Below, piece after piece: positions 29,232-37,741 of a stretch of 42,804 nt of DNA (position 1 is the first letter of the stretch; each line of letters opens with the position of its first letter). Under the pieces are notes generated by a model. That model was not told the origin of the DNA, ran no database searches, and saw only the letters and a program-made list of their open reading frames with translations. This DNA comes from an uncultured Eubacteriales bacterium (lineage in GTDB: Bacteria; Bacillota; Clostridia; Oscillospirales; Oscillospiraceae). Position numbers and translations under genes: made by a program. The stretch covers positions 1 to 42,804 of the forward strand of contig UQZA01000019.1 of assembly GCA_900545515.1 (NCBI GenBank), given 5' to 3'.

Positions 29232-31364
29232 TTACATATCGAAGGGCTCCATGGAGAGGACGGGATGGCCCACTTCGGAGAGGTAGTTCAGCAGCTGCTC
29301 GGGGTCCTCGGTGCAGATGGTCTCATCGGCAATCATGTCGGTGAAGTTCTCTACATCGTACAGCTCCTTGGCAGCGGCGTCCAGCCGCTCCCGGACCTGG
29401 TCCTTCAGCTCCTTGGGCATCCAGACGATACGGCCCAGGCCGCCCTCGGCCTTCAGGAACTTCTTGGAGGAGATGAACTGCTTGCCATGGCCCATAAAGC
29501 CAGGGGTCTGCACACCGCCGCCGGTCATGGAAGCCATTTCGGAGAAGGTCATGCCCAGAGGGGTCATACCGGCGTGCTCACGGCAGGTGATGACCACGCC
29601 CATGGTGACAGGCTCCACGCCGCAGATACACTCGAAGCAGCCGCAGGAGGTCATGGGGTCCTGGAACAGAGAGTACAGGGTGACATGCTCCAGAGCGCCG
29701 TGAGAGTACTTAAAGACGGCTTCGTCCACGTCCTCGTAACGGCCCAGGTTCTCGTCGATGCAGCGGTCCTTGGGGACGATCTGGCAGGGGCCCTGGGGGT
29801 CCAGCTCATTGGTGGCCTTGGCATCCAGCCAGCTGACGGCGCCGCACAGGCCCAGACGCTCCGGGGTGACGATGCACACGTGGCTGGGGGAGAAGGCCTG
29901 GCACATGATGCAGGTGTAGTACACGGGTACGGACTCGTCGGTCATGGATTTCAGACGGTCGTCACGCTTGGCGAACACTTCGTTGGCATGGTGCCGCAGC
30001 TCATGGTTCTTCTCAGCATCCACCACAATCTTCACCTGGCACTTATCCACGACGGCCTCAAATTCGCTCTTGATCTTGGCGTAGAGCACTTCGCCGATGT
30101 GCTTAAACCGGAAGCCGGCCTCAAAGTCGGCCTTGGAAATCCGGATACGGATCATATCGCGCTGGCCAGTGTGCATGACGCCTTCCACGCAGTTCAGGTA
30201 GGAGTGGAACTTCCGCTCCATGACGGACTCGAAGTCGGTCTGCATGTTCTTGCCGGCGACTTCCACGGTGTAAGACAGGGAGATCTTGGAGCCCACGGGG
30301 ATCTCGTCCAGCTCGGGGCCTTCCACGGTGATCTTGTGATCCTCAATCTCGGCGGCTTCCTTGGTGGAAACCAGCTCGAAGCAATCCACCCGGGAGCCGT
30401 CCACTTCCACCTGCATGTCGCCCTTGCGGATGATCTCACCCTCGAAGGCAGAGGCGAAGGAGACGGGAATGTCAATCTTGGTGATCTTGATCTTGATGTC
30501 CCGGGCCTCCAGGGAGGTGGCGTTGAACTTGCTCACGTCTTCCTGGACAATGAGGCTCTTGGGAACCCGGAAGATGTTCTCCGTCTCGTTGGTGATGACG
30601 GGGAAGCCCAGGGCAATGGCGCCGGCGCCGCAAGCCACGATCACATCGTCCAGAGGCTTGAAGGCGTTGACAAAGGCAGGCACACGCTCCATGGTGTACT
30701 TCATCAGGTTGCCGGCGTCGCCGGGGGTGATGTTGCCGAAGATCAGAGCAGCGCGGAGAGCCACGGAGACCACATGGATCACAGAGGTCACGTCACGCCC
30801 GAGAGGCACCACACGGACGTTGTCGCCGGTCTTATAGCCCTTTTCCTGAAGCTGGTCGATGACGCCGCCCACCAGGGTCACCAGGATGCCCTGGCTCTGG
30901 TAGCTCTTCACCAGTTCCACAGCCTCGTCAGCGGAGGGAGCGGAGCCCAGGATGACCGCCACGCCGGGAATGTCGCCGGTAACCAGGGGCACACCCAGGT
31001 TCCGGACGAAGGCGTCGGCCACATGGCCGTAGCAGGGAGCCTCGTAGGGCGTAGCGCCGTTCAAATACTTCAGAACCTCAATGAACTCAGCGCACAGGGC
31101 AGTGGCCACGCCGGACATAAAGGCGTCGTTCAGCCGGGGGGCCCGGGTCATGAGGGTCTTCACCACGCCCAGAGCGGCCTTCAGCTCGCCCAGGGTGCCC
31201 ACCTTCACGCCGGTGACGGCATAGTAGCAGGGCAGGGAATAGGCGGTGTCGGGGAAGGACACAGCCTGGCTTTCGCCATATTGGGCAATGGCGCTGTCGA
31301 TGGCGGCTTCAGTGAGGCCGTATACAGCGTCGTTGCCGCCGAACACTCTTTCAAATAAAGTCAC
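29232..31364 (-). CDS. acsB: CO-methylating acetyl-CoA synthase, alpha subunit
   Basis: Condenses CO, a methyl group from the corrinoid protein and CoA to acetyl-CoA, the last step of the Wood-Ljungdahl pathway. The 710 residues match full-length bacterial AcsB (about 729), including the N-terminal domain that docks on CO dehydrogenase (YPDTAYYLP-like block SFPDTAYSLPCYYAVTG). The A-cluster ligands are visible: CIMCQAFSPSHVCIVTPERLGLCG (about 485-508) and SCGCFE (about 573-577). The end has GGGVQTPGFMGHG and RIVWMPKELKD as in Moorella. It starts at GTG 31364 with AGGAGG upstream and follows cooC by 18 bp. The terminator directly after acsB ends the operon without acsC, acsD or acsE. Confidence 0.97.
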   Translation of the reverse strand: MTLFERVFGGNDAVYGLTEAAIDSAIAQYGESQAVSFPDTAYSLPCYYAVTGVKVGTLGELKAALGVVKTLMTRAPRLNDAFMSGVATALCAEFIEVLKYLNGATPYEAPCYGHVADAFVRNLGVPLVTGDIPGVAVILGSAPSADEAVELVKSYQSQGILVTLVGGVIDQLQEKGYKTGDNVRVVPLGRDVTSVIHVVSVALRAALIFGNITPGDAGNLMKYTMERVPAFVNAFKPLDDVIVACGAGAIALGFPVITNETENIFRVPKSLIVQEDVSKFNATSLEARDIKIKITKIDIPVSFASAFEGEIIRKGDMQVEVDGSRVDCFELVSTKEAAEIEDHKITVEGPELDEIPVGSKISLSYTVEVAGKNMQTDFESVMERKFHSYLNCVEGVMHTGQRDMIRIRISKADFEAGFRFKHIGEVLYAKIKSEFEAVVDKCQVKIVVDAEKNHELRHHANEVFAKRDDRLKSMTDESVPVYYTCIMCQAFSPSHVCIVTPERLGLCGAVSWLDAKATNELDPQGPCQIVPKDRCIDENLGRYEDVDEAVFKYSHGALEHVTLYSLFQDPMTSCGCFECICGVEPVTMGVVITCREHAGMTPLGMTFSEMASMTGGGVQTPGFMGHGKQFISSKKFLKAEGGLGRIVWMPKELKDQVRERLDAAAKELYDVENFTDMIADETICTEDPEQLLNYLSEVGHPVLSMEPFDM

Positions 31365-31382
31365 GGTTTTTCCTCCTATTGT

Positions 31383-32147
31383 TCAATCACGATCAATAAT
31401 GGCTTTTATTTTCCTGATTTCCTCGATTGCCGCAGGGCAAAAATCGTAGGGAGATTTCCCCAGCCGGTCGGCGTCCATGATTTCCGGGTTGTAGTGAATG
31501 CACCCCAGGAAATCGGCTTCCGGGACGGCGCTGCGGACGAAATCCTCGTCCCGCTGATCCCGCACCTTATTGGCCACCACCCGAACCTGCCGGACCCCCA
31601 GGTCTGCCGCCAGCCGCTTCACATTGGCATAGGTTTGGATGCTGCGGGCGCCGGGCTCTACCACCACAATGAACTGGTCCATATTGGCGGCAGTGCCCCG
31701 GCCCAGATGTTCCAGGCCGGCCTCCATGTCCAGAATGACCACGTCATCCTTCCGGTAGGTGAGGCTGCTTAGGATGGCCTTGAGCATTACATGCTCCGGA
31801 CAGACGCAGCCGCTGCCGCCCACATCCACAGTGCCCATCACCAGGAGCTTCACACCGCCCACGTCCTTGGCGTATTTCTCCGGAATATCCGCCACATAGG
31901 GGTTCAGCTTAAAGAATTTATTGGCTTCGTTGGCGCCGGTGCGTTCCTCTACCAGGGTCCTCATTTTGGAGATGGGGACAATGGCATCCACCTCCTCCTG
32001 GCTGAGCCCCAGGGCCAGGCCCAGGTTGGCATCCGGGTCTACATCGGCGGCCAGGACGGGACGTCCCTCCGCTGCATAGAGCCGGGCCAAGGTGGAAGAG
32101 AGGGTGGTTTTACCCACGCCGCCCTTGCCGGTAATCGCTACTTTCAT
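31383..32147 (-). CDS. cooC: CO dehydrogenase/ACS nickel-insertion ATPase (CooC/AcsF-like)
   Basis: A 254-residue MinD-type ATPase that matures the nickel enzymes encoded on either side. It has the deviant Walker A GKGGVGKTT (7-15), DVDPDANLG, and C114/C116 in GGSGCVCPEH, the Cys-X-Cys pair that binds metal in CooC dimers. LDMEAGLEHLGRGTA is the switch II region. ATG 32147 has GAGG upstream. Its place between cooS and acsB supports a role in loading Ni into one or both. Which of the two it serves (CooC or AcsF type) cannot be decided here. Confidence 0.93.
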   Translation of the reverse strand: MKVAITGKGGVGKTTLSSTLARLYAAEGRPVLAADVDPDANLGLALGLSQEEVDAIVPISKMRTLVEERTGANEANKFFKLNPYVADIPEKYAKDVGGVKLLVMGTVDVGGSGCVCPEHVMLKAILSSLTYRKDDVVILDMEAGLEHLGRGTAANMDQFIVVVEPGARSIQTYANVKRLAADLGVRQVRVVANKVRDQRDEDFVRSAVPEADFLGCIHYNPEIMDADRLGKSPYDFCPAAIEEIRKIKAIIDRD

Positions 32148-32190
32148 GGAAAAAACCTCGTTTTACAGGATGTTACCCCGGCGCAAAGGT

Positions 32191-32227
32191 GGAAGGCTGA
32201 CGGGTTTGGCCCCGGCCTTCCCCGGGG
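32191..32227. repeat. Degenerate palindromic repeat between cooS and cooC (copy D)
   Basis: It contains GAAGGCTGACGG, found in copy A, and CCCCGGCCTTCCCCGGGG, found with small changes in copy B, in a rearranged order. The second part forms a 6-bp GC hairpin, which might modulate the ratio of cooS to cooC-acsB transcript. Confidence 0.45.
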
Positions 32228-32235
32228 ATCAAAAA

Positions 32236-34140
32236 TCAGATGCCCAGAGCGGCCCGCTTGGCCTCGATGCGCTCGATCATCCGATCGCCCAGCTTCTCGA
32301 TGTCGGTCTCCACGGTGTAGTTGGCCTCCACCCAGTCCTTGACGCCGTGCTCACCAGTGAGCAGGTCGCAGACCTCGGAGGAACCCTTCACATAGGGGTC
32401 GACGCCCAGGAAGGTATCCAGGCCGGTAGCCACCACGTAGTTGCCGATGGAGACGGCCTTCTCACTCATCCACTCGGGGGCGCAGCCCACCACAGGGAGC
32501 TTGGAGATGGGAATGCCGGAATCCTTGGAGAGCTCAGCAGCCAGGATCAGCATACGGGAGATGTCCACGCAGGAGCCCATGTGCAGAACGGGAGGAATGT
32601 TTGCCAGCTCGCAGACCCGCTTCAGGCCCGCGCCGCAATAATCCTTGGCAGTTTCCGGGTCCATGAGGCCAGCCTTGGCGGCAGCCTGGGCGGAGCAGCC
32701 GGAGACGATGAGAATGATGTCGTTTTCCAGGAGCTTCTTCATGAGCTCGATGTGGGCGAAGTCCGGACGGACCTTGGGATTGTTGCAGCCTACCATGGCC
32801 ACAGCGCCCCGCAGCACACCGGAGGTGACGCACTCCAGCAGGGGCTTGGTGGTGCCGAATTCGTCCACTTGGGAGTTGGCAACGCCGTCCAGGACCTTCA
32901 CAATGGCCTCCACGGAGTAACCCACCCGGGCCTTGGAAACCTGGTTGGGGATGTTCACCAGGTCCTGGTTCCGGTTCTTGAAGTTTTCCACTGCCATTTT
33001 CACAATGGCCTTGGCGTTGTCGCCAGCCGTCTCGGCATTGAAGCGGATAAACTCAGAATCCGGCATCCGGGCAATGGGAGAGGTGGTGACGAACTTGGTA
33101 TGGAAGCATTTGCTCAGGGGGCCCAGAGCGGGGAAGATGCACTGCACATCCACCACAATGGCCTCGCAGGCGCCGGTGAGAACCACGTTCTCCTGGGTCA
33201 GGAAGTTGCCGGCCATGGGGATACCGTGGCGCATGGCGACCTCGTTGGCGGTGCAGCAGACGCCGGCAATGTTGATGCCCTTGGCGCCTACGCTCTTGGC
33301 CAGGGCGATCATCTCCGGGTCATTGGCATAATGTACAATCATTTCGGACAGGGAGGGGTCGTGGCCATGGACTACAATGTTGACCATGTCTTTCTCCATG
33401 ACGCCGATGTTGGCGGTGGTGTCCACAGGCTTCGGGGTACCAAACATGACGTCGGAGAACTCCGTGCCCATCATGGAGCCGCCCCAGCCGTCGGACAGGC
33501 CGCAGCGCAGAGCCTGACGGATGAGAGCCTCGGGGAGGGAGGAGCAGCCCATATGAGTCATGTGCAGAGCCGTGGCGACTTCCCGGTCGATGGCCCGGGG
33601 CTCGATCTCGGCCTTGGCCCACAGCTCCTGCGTGTGCTCGGGAGCCCGCTTCAGGAAGCGCTGGGTGCCGAAGGGTTTGCCGTATTCCAGCAGGCCGATC
33701 TCAGCCACTTCGTGGGCCAGAGCGTAAATATCCTTGCCCTCGGTTTCAAGGCCCCACTCCTTGGCGATGCGGATGAGCTTCTCCGGGTCTTTGACCTGGT
33801 AGTTGCCGCCCTCTTTGGTCTGGTGCAGGGTGTGCATGATCTCACGGCCGTGGTCGGAGTGGGTGGCGGAGCCGCCGGCGGTGAAGCGCAGGAAGTTCCG
33901 GCCCACGATACCGTGGACGTCGCAGCCGCAGATGCCCCGGGGGCTCTTCGGCGTGATGCGGCAGGGGCCCATGGAGCAGATCCGGCAGCAGGTACCGGCT
34001 TCGCCAAAGCCGCAATGGGGGGTCTGATTCTTGACCCGCTGCTGCCAGGAGTCGGCGCCTACCTTCTTGCCGTTTTCCAGCAGAGAGGCAGTGGCCGCTT
34101 CCATTTCTTCAACAGTGATTAAGCGATCCCAATCCTTCAA
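32236..34140 (-). CDS. cooS: Anaerobic (nickel) carbon-monoxide dehydrogenase catalytic subunit
   Basis: Interconverts CO and CO2 at a Ni-Fe-S C-cluster in the cytoplasm and supplies CO to acetyl-CoA synthase. The 634 residues match the CooS/AcsA family. Cys43, 51, 52, 55, 60, 71 and 73 in PHCGFGEAGTCCRICSMGPC and CGCDVHG lie where the D- and B-cluster ligands are. C-cluster ligands fall in VHGHDPSLSEM, AGVCCTANEV, DVQCIFPAL, VGCNNPK, VSGCSAQAAAK and MGSCVDISR. The start is TTG 34140, with AGGAGG 8 nt upstream; no ATG or GTG is better placed. It is first in the operon, with a consensus promoter and a leader of about 110 nt containing a GGCCGGC/GCCGGCC hairpin (34181-34210). Confidence 0.97.
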   Translation of the reverse strand: MKDWDRLITVEEMEAATASLLENGKKVGADSWQQRVKNQTPHCGFGEAGTCCRICSMGPCRITPKSPRGICGCDVHGIVGRNFLRFTAGGSATHSDHGREIMHTLHQTKEGGNYQVKDPEKLIRIAKEWGLETEGKDIYALAHEVAEIGLLEYGKPFGTQRFLKRAPEHTQELWAKAEIEPRAIDREVATALHMTHMGCSSLPEALIRQALRCGLSDGWGGSMMGTEFSDVMFGTPKPVDTTANIGVMEKDMVNIVVHGHDPSLSEMIVHYANDPEMIALAKSVGAKGINIAGVCCTANEVAMRHGIPMAGNFLTQENVVLTGACEAIVVDVQCIFPALGPLSKCFHTKFVTTSPIARMPDSEFIRFNAETAGDNAKAIVKMAVENFKNRNQDLVNIPNQVSKARVGYSVEAIVKVLDGVANSQVDEFGTTKPLLECVTSGVLRGAVAMVGCNNPKVRPDFAHIELMKKLLENDIILIVSGCSAQAAAKAGLMDPETAKDYCGAGLKRVCELANIPPVLHMGSCVDISRMLILAAELSKDSGIPISKLPVVGCAPEWMSEKAVSIGNYVVATGLDTFLGVDPYVKGSSEVCDLLTGEHGVKDWVEANYTVETDIEKLGDRMIERIEAKRAALGI

Positions 34141-34180
34141 AGTGTTTTCCTCCTAATGTTGTTGTCTGAAGTGCGGGGAC

Positions 34181-34210
34181 GGCCGGCAAATGGGGAAGAA
34201 CCGGCCGGCC
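34181..34210 (-). promoter_or_regulatory. GC-rich stem-loop in the cooS leader
   Basis: GGCCGGC (34181-34187) can pair with GCCGGCC (34204-34210) over a 16-nt loop, inside the leader between promoter and ribosome binding site. The rest of the leader is pyrimidine-rich on the minus strand. No known riboswitch was recognised, and no T-tract follows. Confidence 0.45.
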
Positions 34211-34252
34211 CGGGAAATCATAGAGACATACGATTTCACAATACCCACGTTC

Positions 34253-34281
34253 ATTTTAGCCTTTATGGCGGGAAAAGTCAA
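34253..34281 (-). promoter_or_regulatory. Promoter of the cooS-cooC-acsB operon
   Basis: On the minus strand, TTGACT (34281-34276) and TAAAAT (34258-34253) are exactly 17 bp apart, close to the sigma-A consensus. No operator was recognised. Confidence 0.8.
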
Positions 34282-34411
34282 TGTATGTTTTTCCCTTTCC
34301 GTATTTTTTGACGGAGTTTCTGGAAAATGGTAGGAAGCCACCCAAAATCAGCAGACATGTGTCCGCCTCCAAAAGCTTCCACTTCTGTACTGGTGTGGGG
34401 CGCCCTTCCAG

Positions 34412-34440
34412 TTGCGAAGCGGGCCCCCATATGTTATACT
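34412..34440 (+). promoter_or_regulatory. Promoter of the MATE transporter gene
   Basis: TTGCGA (-35) at 34412-34417 and TATACT (-10) at 34435-34440 are 17 bp apart, with TGT before the -10 box. It lies inside an upstream in-frame extension, so translation must start later, at 34470. Confidence 0.75.
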
Positions 34441-34469
34441 ATGCCGGAAATGAGAGAGGAGGGACGCCC

Positions 34470-35822
34470 ATGCATAGGCAGACGCGGGATTTGACGGAAG
34501 GAAGGCCCCTTCCCCTGTTGGTGTCGTTTTCGCTTCCCCTGATGGTGGGCAATGTGTTCCAGCAAATGTATACCGTGGTGGATACTGCGGTAGTGGGCAA
34601 AGCGTTGGGGGTTGGTGCGCTGGCGGCTCTGGGTGCGTCCGACTGGCTGAACTGGATGATGCTGGGCGTGATTCAGGGCCTAACCCAGGGATTTGGCATT
34701 ATGATGGCACAGGACTTCGGATCCCGGCAGATGGACCGCCTTCGCCGCACAATCGGCGCCTCGGCGGTGCTTTCTGCCATCGGCGCACTGGTTCTTTTGG
34801 CCGTGGGGCAGGTGGCGATTGCACCCATCCTGAGGCTTCTGCAGACGCCGGACGCCATTCAGGGGGATACGGTGCTGTATCTCCGGATTATGTTTGGGGG
34901 CGTTCCCGTTGTGATGGCCTATAACCTGTTTGCAGGTATGATTCGCTCTCTGGGGGACAGTAAAACACCGTTGTATGCTATGATGGTTGCCAGCTGCGTC
35001 AACATTGGGTTGGACTTGCTGTTTGTGCTGGTGTTCCATTGGGGAATCGCAGGGGCGGCGGCAGCAACTCTCATCGCCCAAGTGTTTGCTGCAGGGTTCT
35101 GCCTGTGGCATTTGGGAAAGCTTCCCGTTCTCAAGATGAAGCGGGAGGATTTTCGTCTCGACTGGTCCCAGGCGGGGCAGCTTTTACAGCTAGGCTTCCC
35201 CATGGCATTCCAAAATGCCATTATCTCGGTGGGCGGCATGATTGTTCAGTCGGTGGTCAATGGATTTGGTATGATTTTCATTGCCGGCTTCACCGCCACC
35301 AACAAGCTCTATGGCATTCTGGAGATTGCGGCAACCTCCTATGGCTATGCCATGATTCCCTATGTGGGTCAGAATCTAGGGGCCAGGAAGATGGAGCGAA
35401 TTCGCGCCGGACAGCGTGCTGCCATTGCTTTGGCCATGGTGACCGCCGGCGTCATTGCCGCTGTTATGATTGGCTGTGGAAAGTGGATTGTTGGCTGCTT
35501 TATTTCCGGCACGCCCCAGGAGGTGGAGGCTGCCACCCAGGTAGCATACCGGTATCTGGTCATCATGAGCGTGTGCCTGCCGGTTTTGTATGTGCTCCAC
35601 GTGACCCGCTCCTGCGTCCAAGGCATGGGAAACACCATGCTTCCCATGCTCTCCGGCGTTTCCGAATTTGTCATGCGCACCGGCACGGCGCTGCTGTTGC
35701 CGGCGGTGATGGGGCAAGCAGGCATTTTCTATGCTGAGGTTCTGGCTTGGCTCGGCGCTGACCTGATTCTGGTCCCCAGTTACTTTGTGGTCTCAAGACA
35801 GTGCATGAAAAATCTCTCATAA
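34470..35822 (+). CDS. MATE family efflux transporter
   Basis: A 450-residue inner-membrane protein with about 12 hydrophobic segments in two similar halves, exporting drugs or organic cations in exchange for Na+ or H+. The N-terminus TEGRPLPLLVSFSLPLMVGNVFQQMYTVVDTAVVGKALG is the MatE signature of the DinF/NorM-like Bacillota branch. The second half repeats the pattern with FPMAFQNAIISVGGMIVQSVVNGFG. ATG 34470 has GAGGAGGG 7 nt upstream and lies 30 bp after the promoter. It is divergent from cooS. The substrate is not predictable. Confidence 0.93.
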   Translation: MHRQTRDLTEGRPLPLLVSFSLPLMVGNVFQQMYTVVDTAVVGKALGVGALAALGASDWLNWMMLGVIQGLTQGFGIMMAQDFGSRQMDRLRRTIGASAVLSAIGALVLLAVGQVAIAPILRLLQTPDAIQGDTVLYLRIMFGGVPVVMAYNLFAGMIRSLGDSKTPLYAMMVASCVNIGLDLLFVLVFHWGIAGAAAATLIAQVFAAGFCLWHLGKLPVLKMKREDFRLDWSQAGQLLQLGFPMAFQNAIISVGGMIVQSVVNGFGMIFIAGFTATNKLYGILEIAATSYGYAMIPYVGQNLGARKMERIRAGQRAAIALAMVTAGVIAAVMIGCGKWIVGCFISGTPQEVEAATQVAYRYLVIMSVCLPVLYVLHVTRSCVQGMGNTMLPMLSGVSEFVMRTGTALLLPAVMGQAGIFYAEVLAWLGADLILVPSYFVVSRQCMKNLS

Positions 35823-35908
35823 ATCTTCCTGACATCACCAGCGAGGGGGCTGTCAAAAGTCCTACTTCCTATGGGTGGGGATGACGGATGCTGGGGTTTG
35901 CTTCGCAC

Positions 35909-35937
35909 TTGTTATTTCGCCGGAAAAATGTTATACT
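35909..35937 (+). promoter_or_regulatory. Promoter of the DUF2156-GNAT operon
   Basis: TTGTTA (-35) at 35909-35914 and TATACT (-10) at 35932-35937 are 17 bp apart, with TGT before the -10 box. It is 35 bp before the start codon. Confidence 0.75.
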
Positions 35938-35972
35938 AATCCAAGATTTTGCTGAAATAAAGGAGCTATGAT

Positions 35973-36884
35973 ATGATTCCGTTTAAACGTCTGGAACTTG
36001 CCCGGCGGCAGGAGGTTTTCGATTGGTTCCACCAGGCCGGGCGGCTGGGCTGTGAGTATTCCTTTGTTAATTTATACCTGTGGGGGCGTCAACATGCCGC
36101 TTTTGTGGAGGGCTATCTGGTGGTGTTTTCCCATTTTTATGGACACAGTATGTACCTCTTCCCCTCGGGCCATGGGCCTTTGAAGCCGGTGCTGGAGGCC
36201 CTGCGGGAAGATGCCAGGGAGCGGGAGATTCCCTTCCGCCTCACCAGCATGTCCGTGGCGGACTGCCGGGCGGTGGAGGAGCTTTACCCGGGGCAGTTCA
36301 AATTTTATCCGGACCGGGACGGCTTTGACTATCTGTATGAGATCGACCACCTGGCTGATCTGAAGGGAAAAAAGTATCAGCAAAAGCGGAACCACATCAA
36401 CCGTTTCCTGGAAAGCTGCCCTGATTGGCGGGCAGAGCCCATCACCCCAGCCTGGATTCCCACCTGCCGGGACCTCCTGGACCGGTGGTACCGGATCCAC
36501 CTGGAGGCCGACCCCCATATGCAGTATCATCTGGAGCAGCTGGCCCTGGACCGGGCGTTCCAGAACTACGAGGCCCTGGGCCTGGATGGGCTGTTGCTCC
36601 TGGATGGGGACAAGCCCATTGCCATGACCATAGGGAGCCTCATCAGCCCCACGGTCTACGACGTGAATTTTGAGAAGGCTTTGGGTGAGGTTCCCGGGGA
36701 CTACGCCATGATCAACCGGACCTTTGCCCGGTATATCCGGGAGAAGTATCCCCAGGTGCAGTATCTGGACCGGGAGGACGATTTGGGCCTGCCGGGTCTG
36801 CGGAAGGCTAAGGAGTCCTACCACCCGGACCGGATGGTGGAGCAGTACTCCTGCGTGTTGAAAGAGGATATCGATGCAGTGTGA
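35973..36884 (+). CDS. DUF2156 family protein (aminoacyl-transferase-like)
   Basis: A 303-residue soluble protein. The pattern FSFVNLYLWG-like CEYSFVNLYLWGRQHAAF near the N-terminus, then DYLYEIDHLADLKGKKYQQKRNHINRFLE (about 115-145), DGLLLLDGDKPIAMTIGSLISPTVYDVNFEKAL (about 207-240) and YPQVQYLDREDDLGLPGLRKAKESYHPDRM at the end, is that of DUF2156 proteins. These have a double GNAT fold and are related to the lysyl-transferase domain of LPG synthase (MprF). No membrane part is present, so lipid modification is not implied. AAGGAGC precedes ATG 35973. It overlaps the GNAT gene by 11 bp; the pair probably acts in one pathway. Confidence 0.85.
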   Translation: MIPFKRLELARRQEVFDWFHQAGRLGCEYSFVNLYLWGRQHAAFVEGYLVVFSHFYGHSMYLFPSGHGPLKPVLEALREDAREREIPFRLTSMSVADCRAVEELYPGQFKFYPDRDGFDYLYEIDHLADLKGKKYQQKRNHINRFLESCPDWRAEPITPAWIPTCRDLLDRWYRIHLEADPHMQYHLEQLALDRAFQNYEALGLDGLLLLDGDKPIAMTIGSLISPTVYDVNFEKALGEVPGDYAMINRTFARYIREKYPQVQYLDREDDLGLPGLRKAKESYHPDRMVEQYSCVLKEDIDAV

Positions 36885-37653
36885 ATATCGCTCCGCCAGG
36901 GAAGGGGATGTTCCTGCCCTGCGGGAGCTGTGGAAAGAGGCCTTTGGGGACGGAGACCGGTTCCTGGATCAATTTTTTGAGGGGCCCTTTGCTCCAGAGC
37001 GGAGCCGGGTGGCTGTGGTGGAGGGGGCCGTTAGCGGAGCCCTGTACTGGTTTCCCGCCTCCTGCAAGGGTCAGAGCCTGGCCTATCTCTACGGCGTGGC
37101 AACGGCGGCCAGGCTTCGGGGCAGGGGATTGTGCGGCGGCCTGATGGCGGACACCCAGGCGTATCTGTCCGCTCAAGGAATAGACGGCATGCTCCTGGTG
37201 CCAGGCAGCGCCTCCCTGTTCCGGTTTTACGCCCGTCTGGGCTACGCCCCCTGTTGCCCCCAGGGCCGCATGAAGGTGCAGGCTGCCGGACCGGCCCTTC
37301 CCCTGAAGCCGGTGAGCCCCAGACGGTACGGGGAACTCCGGCGGACGCTGTTGCCTCCTGGCGGCGTCTGCCAGGAGGGGATCAACCTGGAATTCCAGGC
37401 CGGCCTATCCCAGCTCTATGGGGGAAAGGACCTGCTTCTGGCTGCGACCCGTCAGGAGGATGGTACTCTCCTGGCCAGCGAGCTTCTCTCCCGGGACCCC
37501 ATTGCCGCGGCTCCCCGCATTTTGAAAACCTTAAAGGCCAGGGAGGGCATCTTCCGGGTACCGTACCCAAAGGGCCGTCCCTTCGCCATGTTTCTTCCCC
37601 TGTCCACTTGGCAGGGCCCTCCCCCGGCCTATTTTGGATTGGCTTTTGATTGA
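36874..37653 (+). CDS. GNAT family N-acetyltransferase
   Basis: A 259-residue protein with an N-terminal GNAT domain. It starts CEYRSAREGDVPALRELWKEAFGD; the acetyl-CoA loop is LYGVATAARLRGRGLCGGLM (about 73-92, with the RGRG core), followed by LVPGSASLFRFYARLGY (about 109-125). The C-terminal 120 residues are not a standard GNAT fold and may be a second, sterol-carrier-like or substrate domain, as in Eis-type proteins. The ATG overlaps the DUF2156 end by 11 bp, and its Shine-Dalgarno GAAAGAGG lies within that gene. It ends at a strong terminator. The acetyl acceptor is unknown. Confidence 0.88.
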   Translation: MQCEYRSAREGDVPALRELWKEAFGDGDRFLDQFFEGPFAPERSRVAVVEGAVSGALYWFPASCKGQSLAYLYGVATAARLRGRGLCGGLMADTQAYLSAQGIDGMLLVPGSASLFRFYARLGYAPCCPQGRMKVQAAGPALPLKPVSPRRYGELRRTLLPPGGVCQEGINLEFQAGLSQLYGGKDLLLAATRQEDGTLLASELLSRDPIAAAPRILKTLKAREGIFRVPYPKGRPFAMFLPLSTWQGPPPAYFGLAFD

Positions 37654-37688
37654 ATCTCCGGCTATGGCCACATCCTTTGGATGTACCA

Positions 37689-37738
37689 CCGGGACTGTGC
37701 TGACATGGCGGTGAGCCGTAAGCACAGTCCCGGTTTTT
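37689..37738 (+). terminator. Intrinsic terminator after the GNAT gene
   Basis: CCGGGACTGTGCT (37689-37701) pairs perfectly with AGCACAGTCCCGG (37721-37733), and TTTTT follows at 37734-37738. The group II intron relic begins four bases after this T-tract. Confidence 0.95.
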
Positions 37739-37741
37739 ATC

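Noticed and set aside
29265..31358. A 697-codon plus-strand frame opposite acsB, and a similar one opposite cooS (32092-34122)
   Set aside because: Their composition (Gly, His, Val, Leu-rich without domains) is typical of the antisense of GC-rich genes; acsB and cooS are certain.
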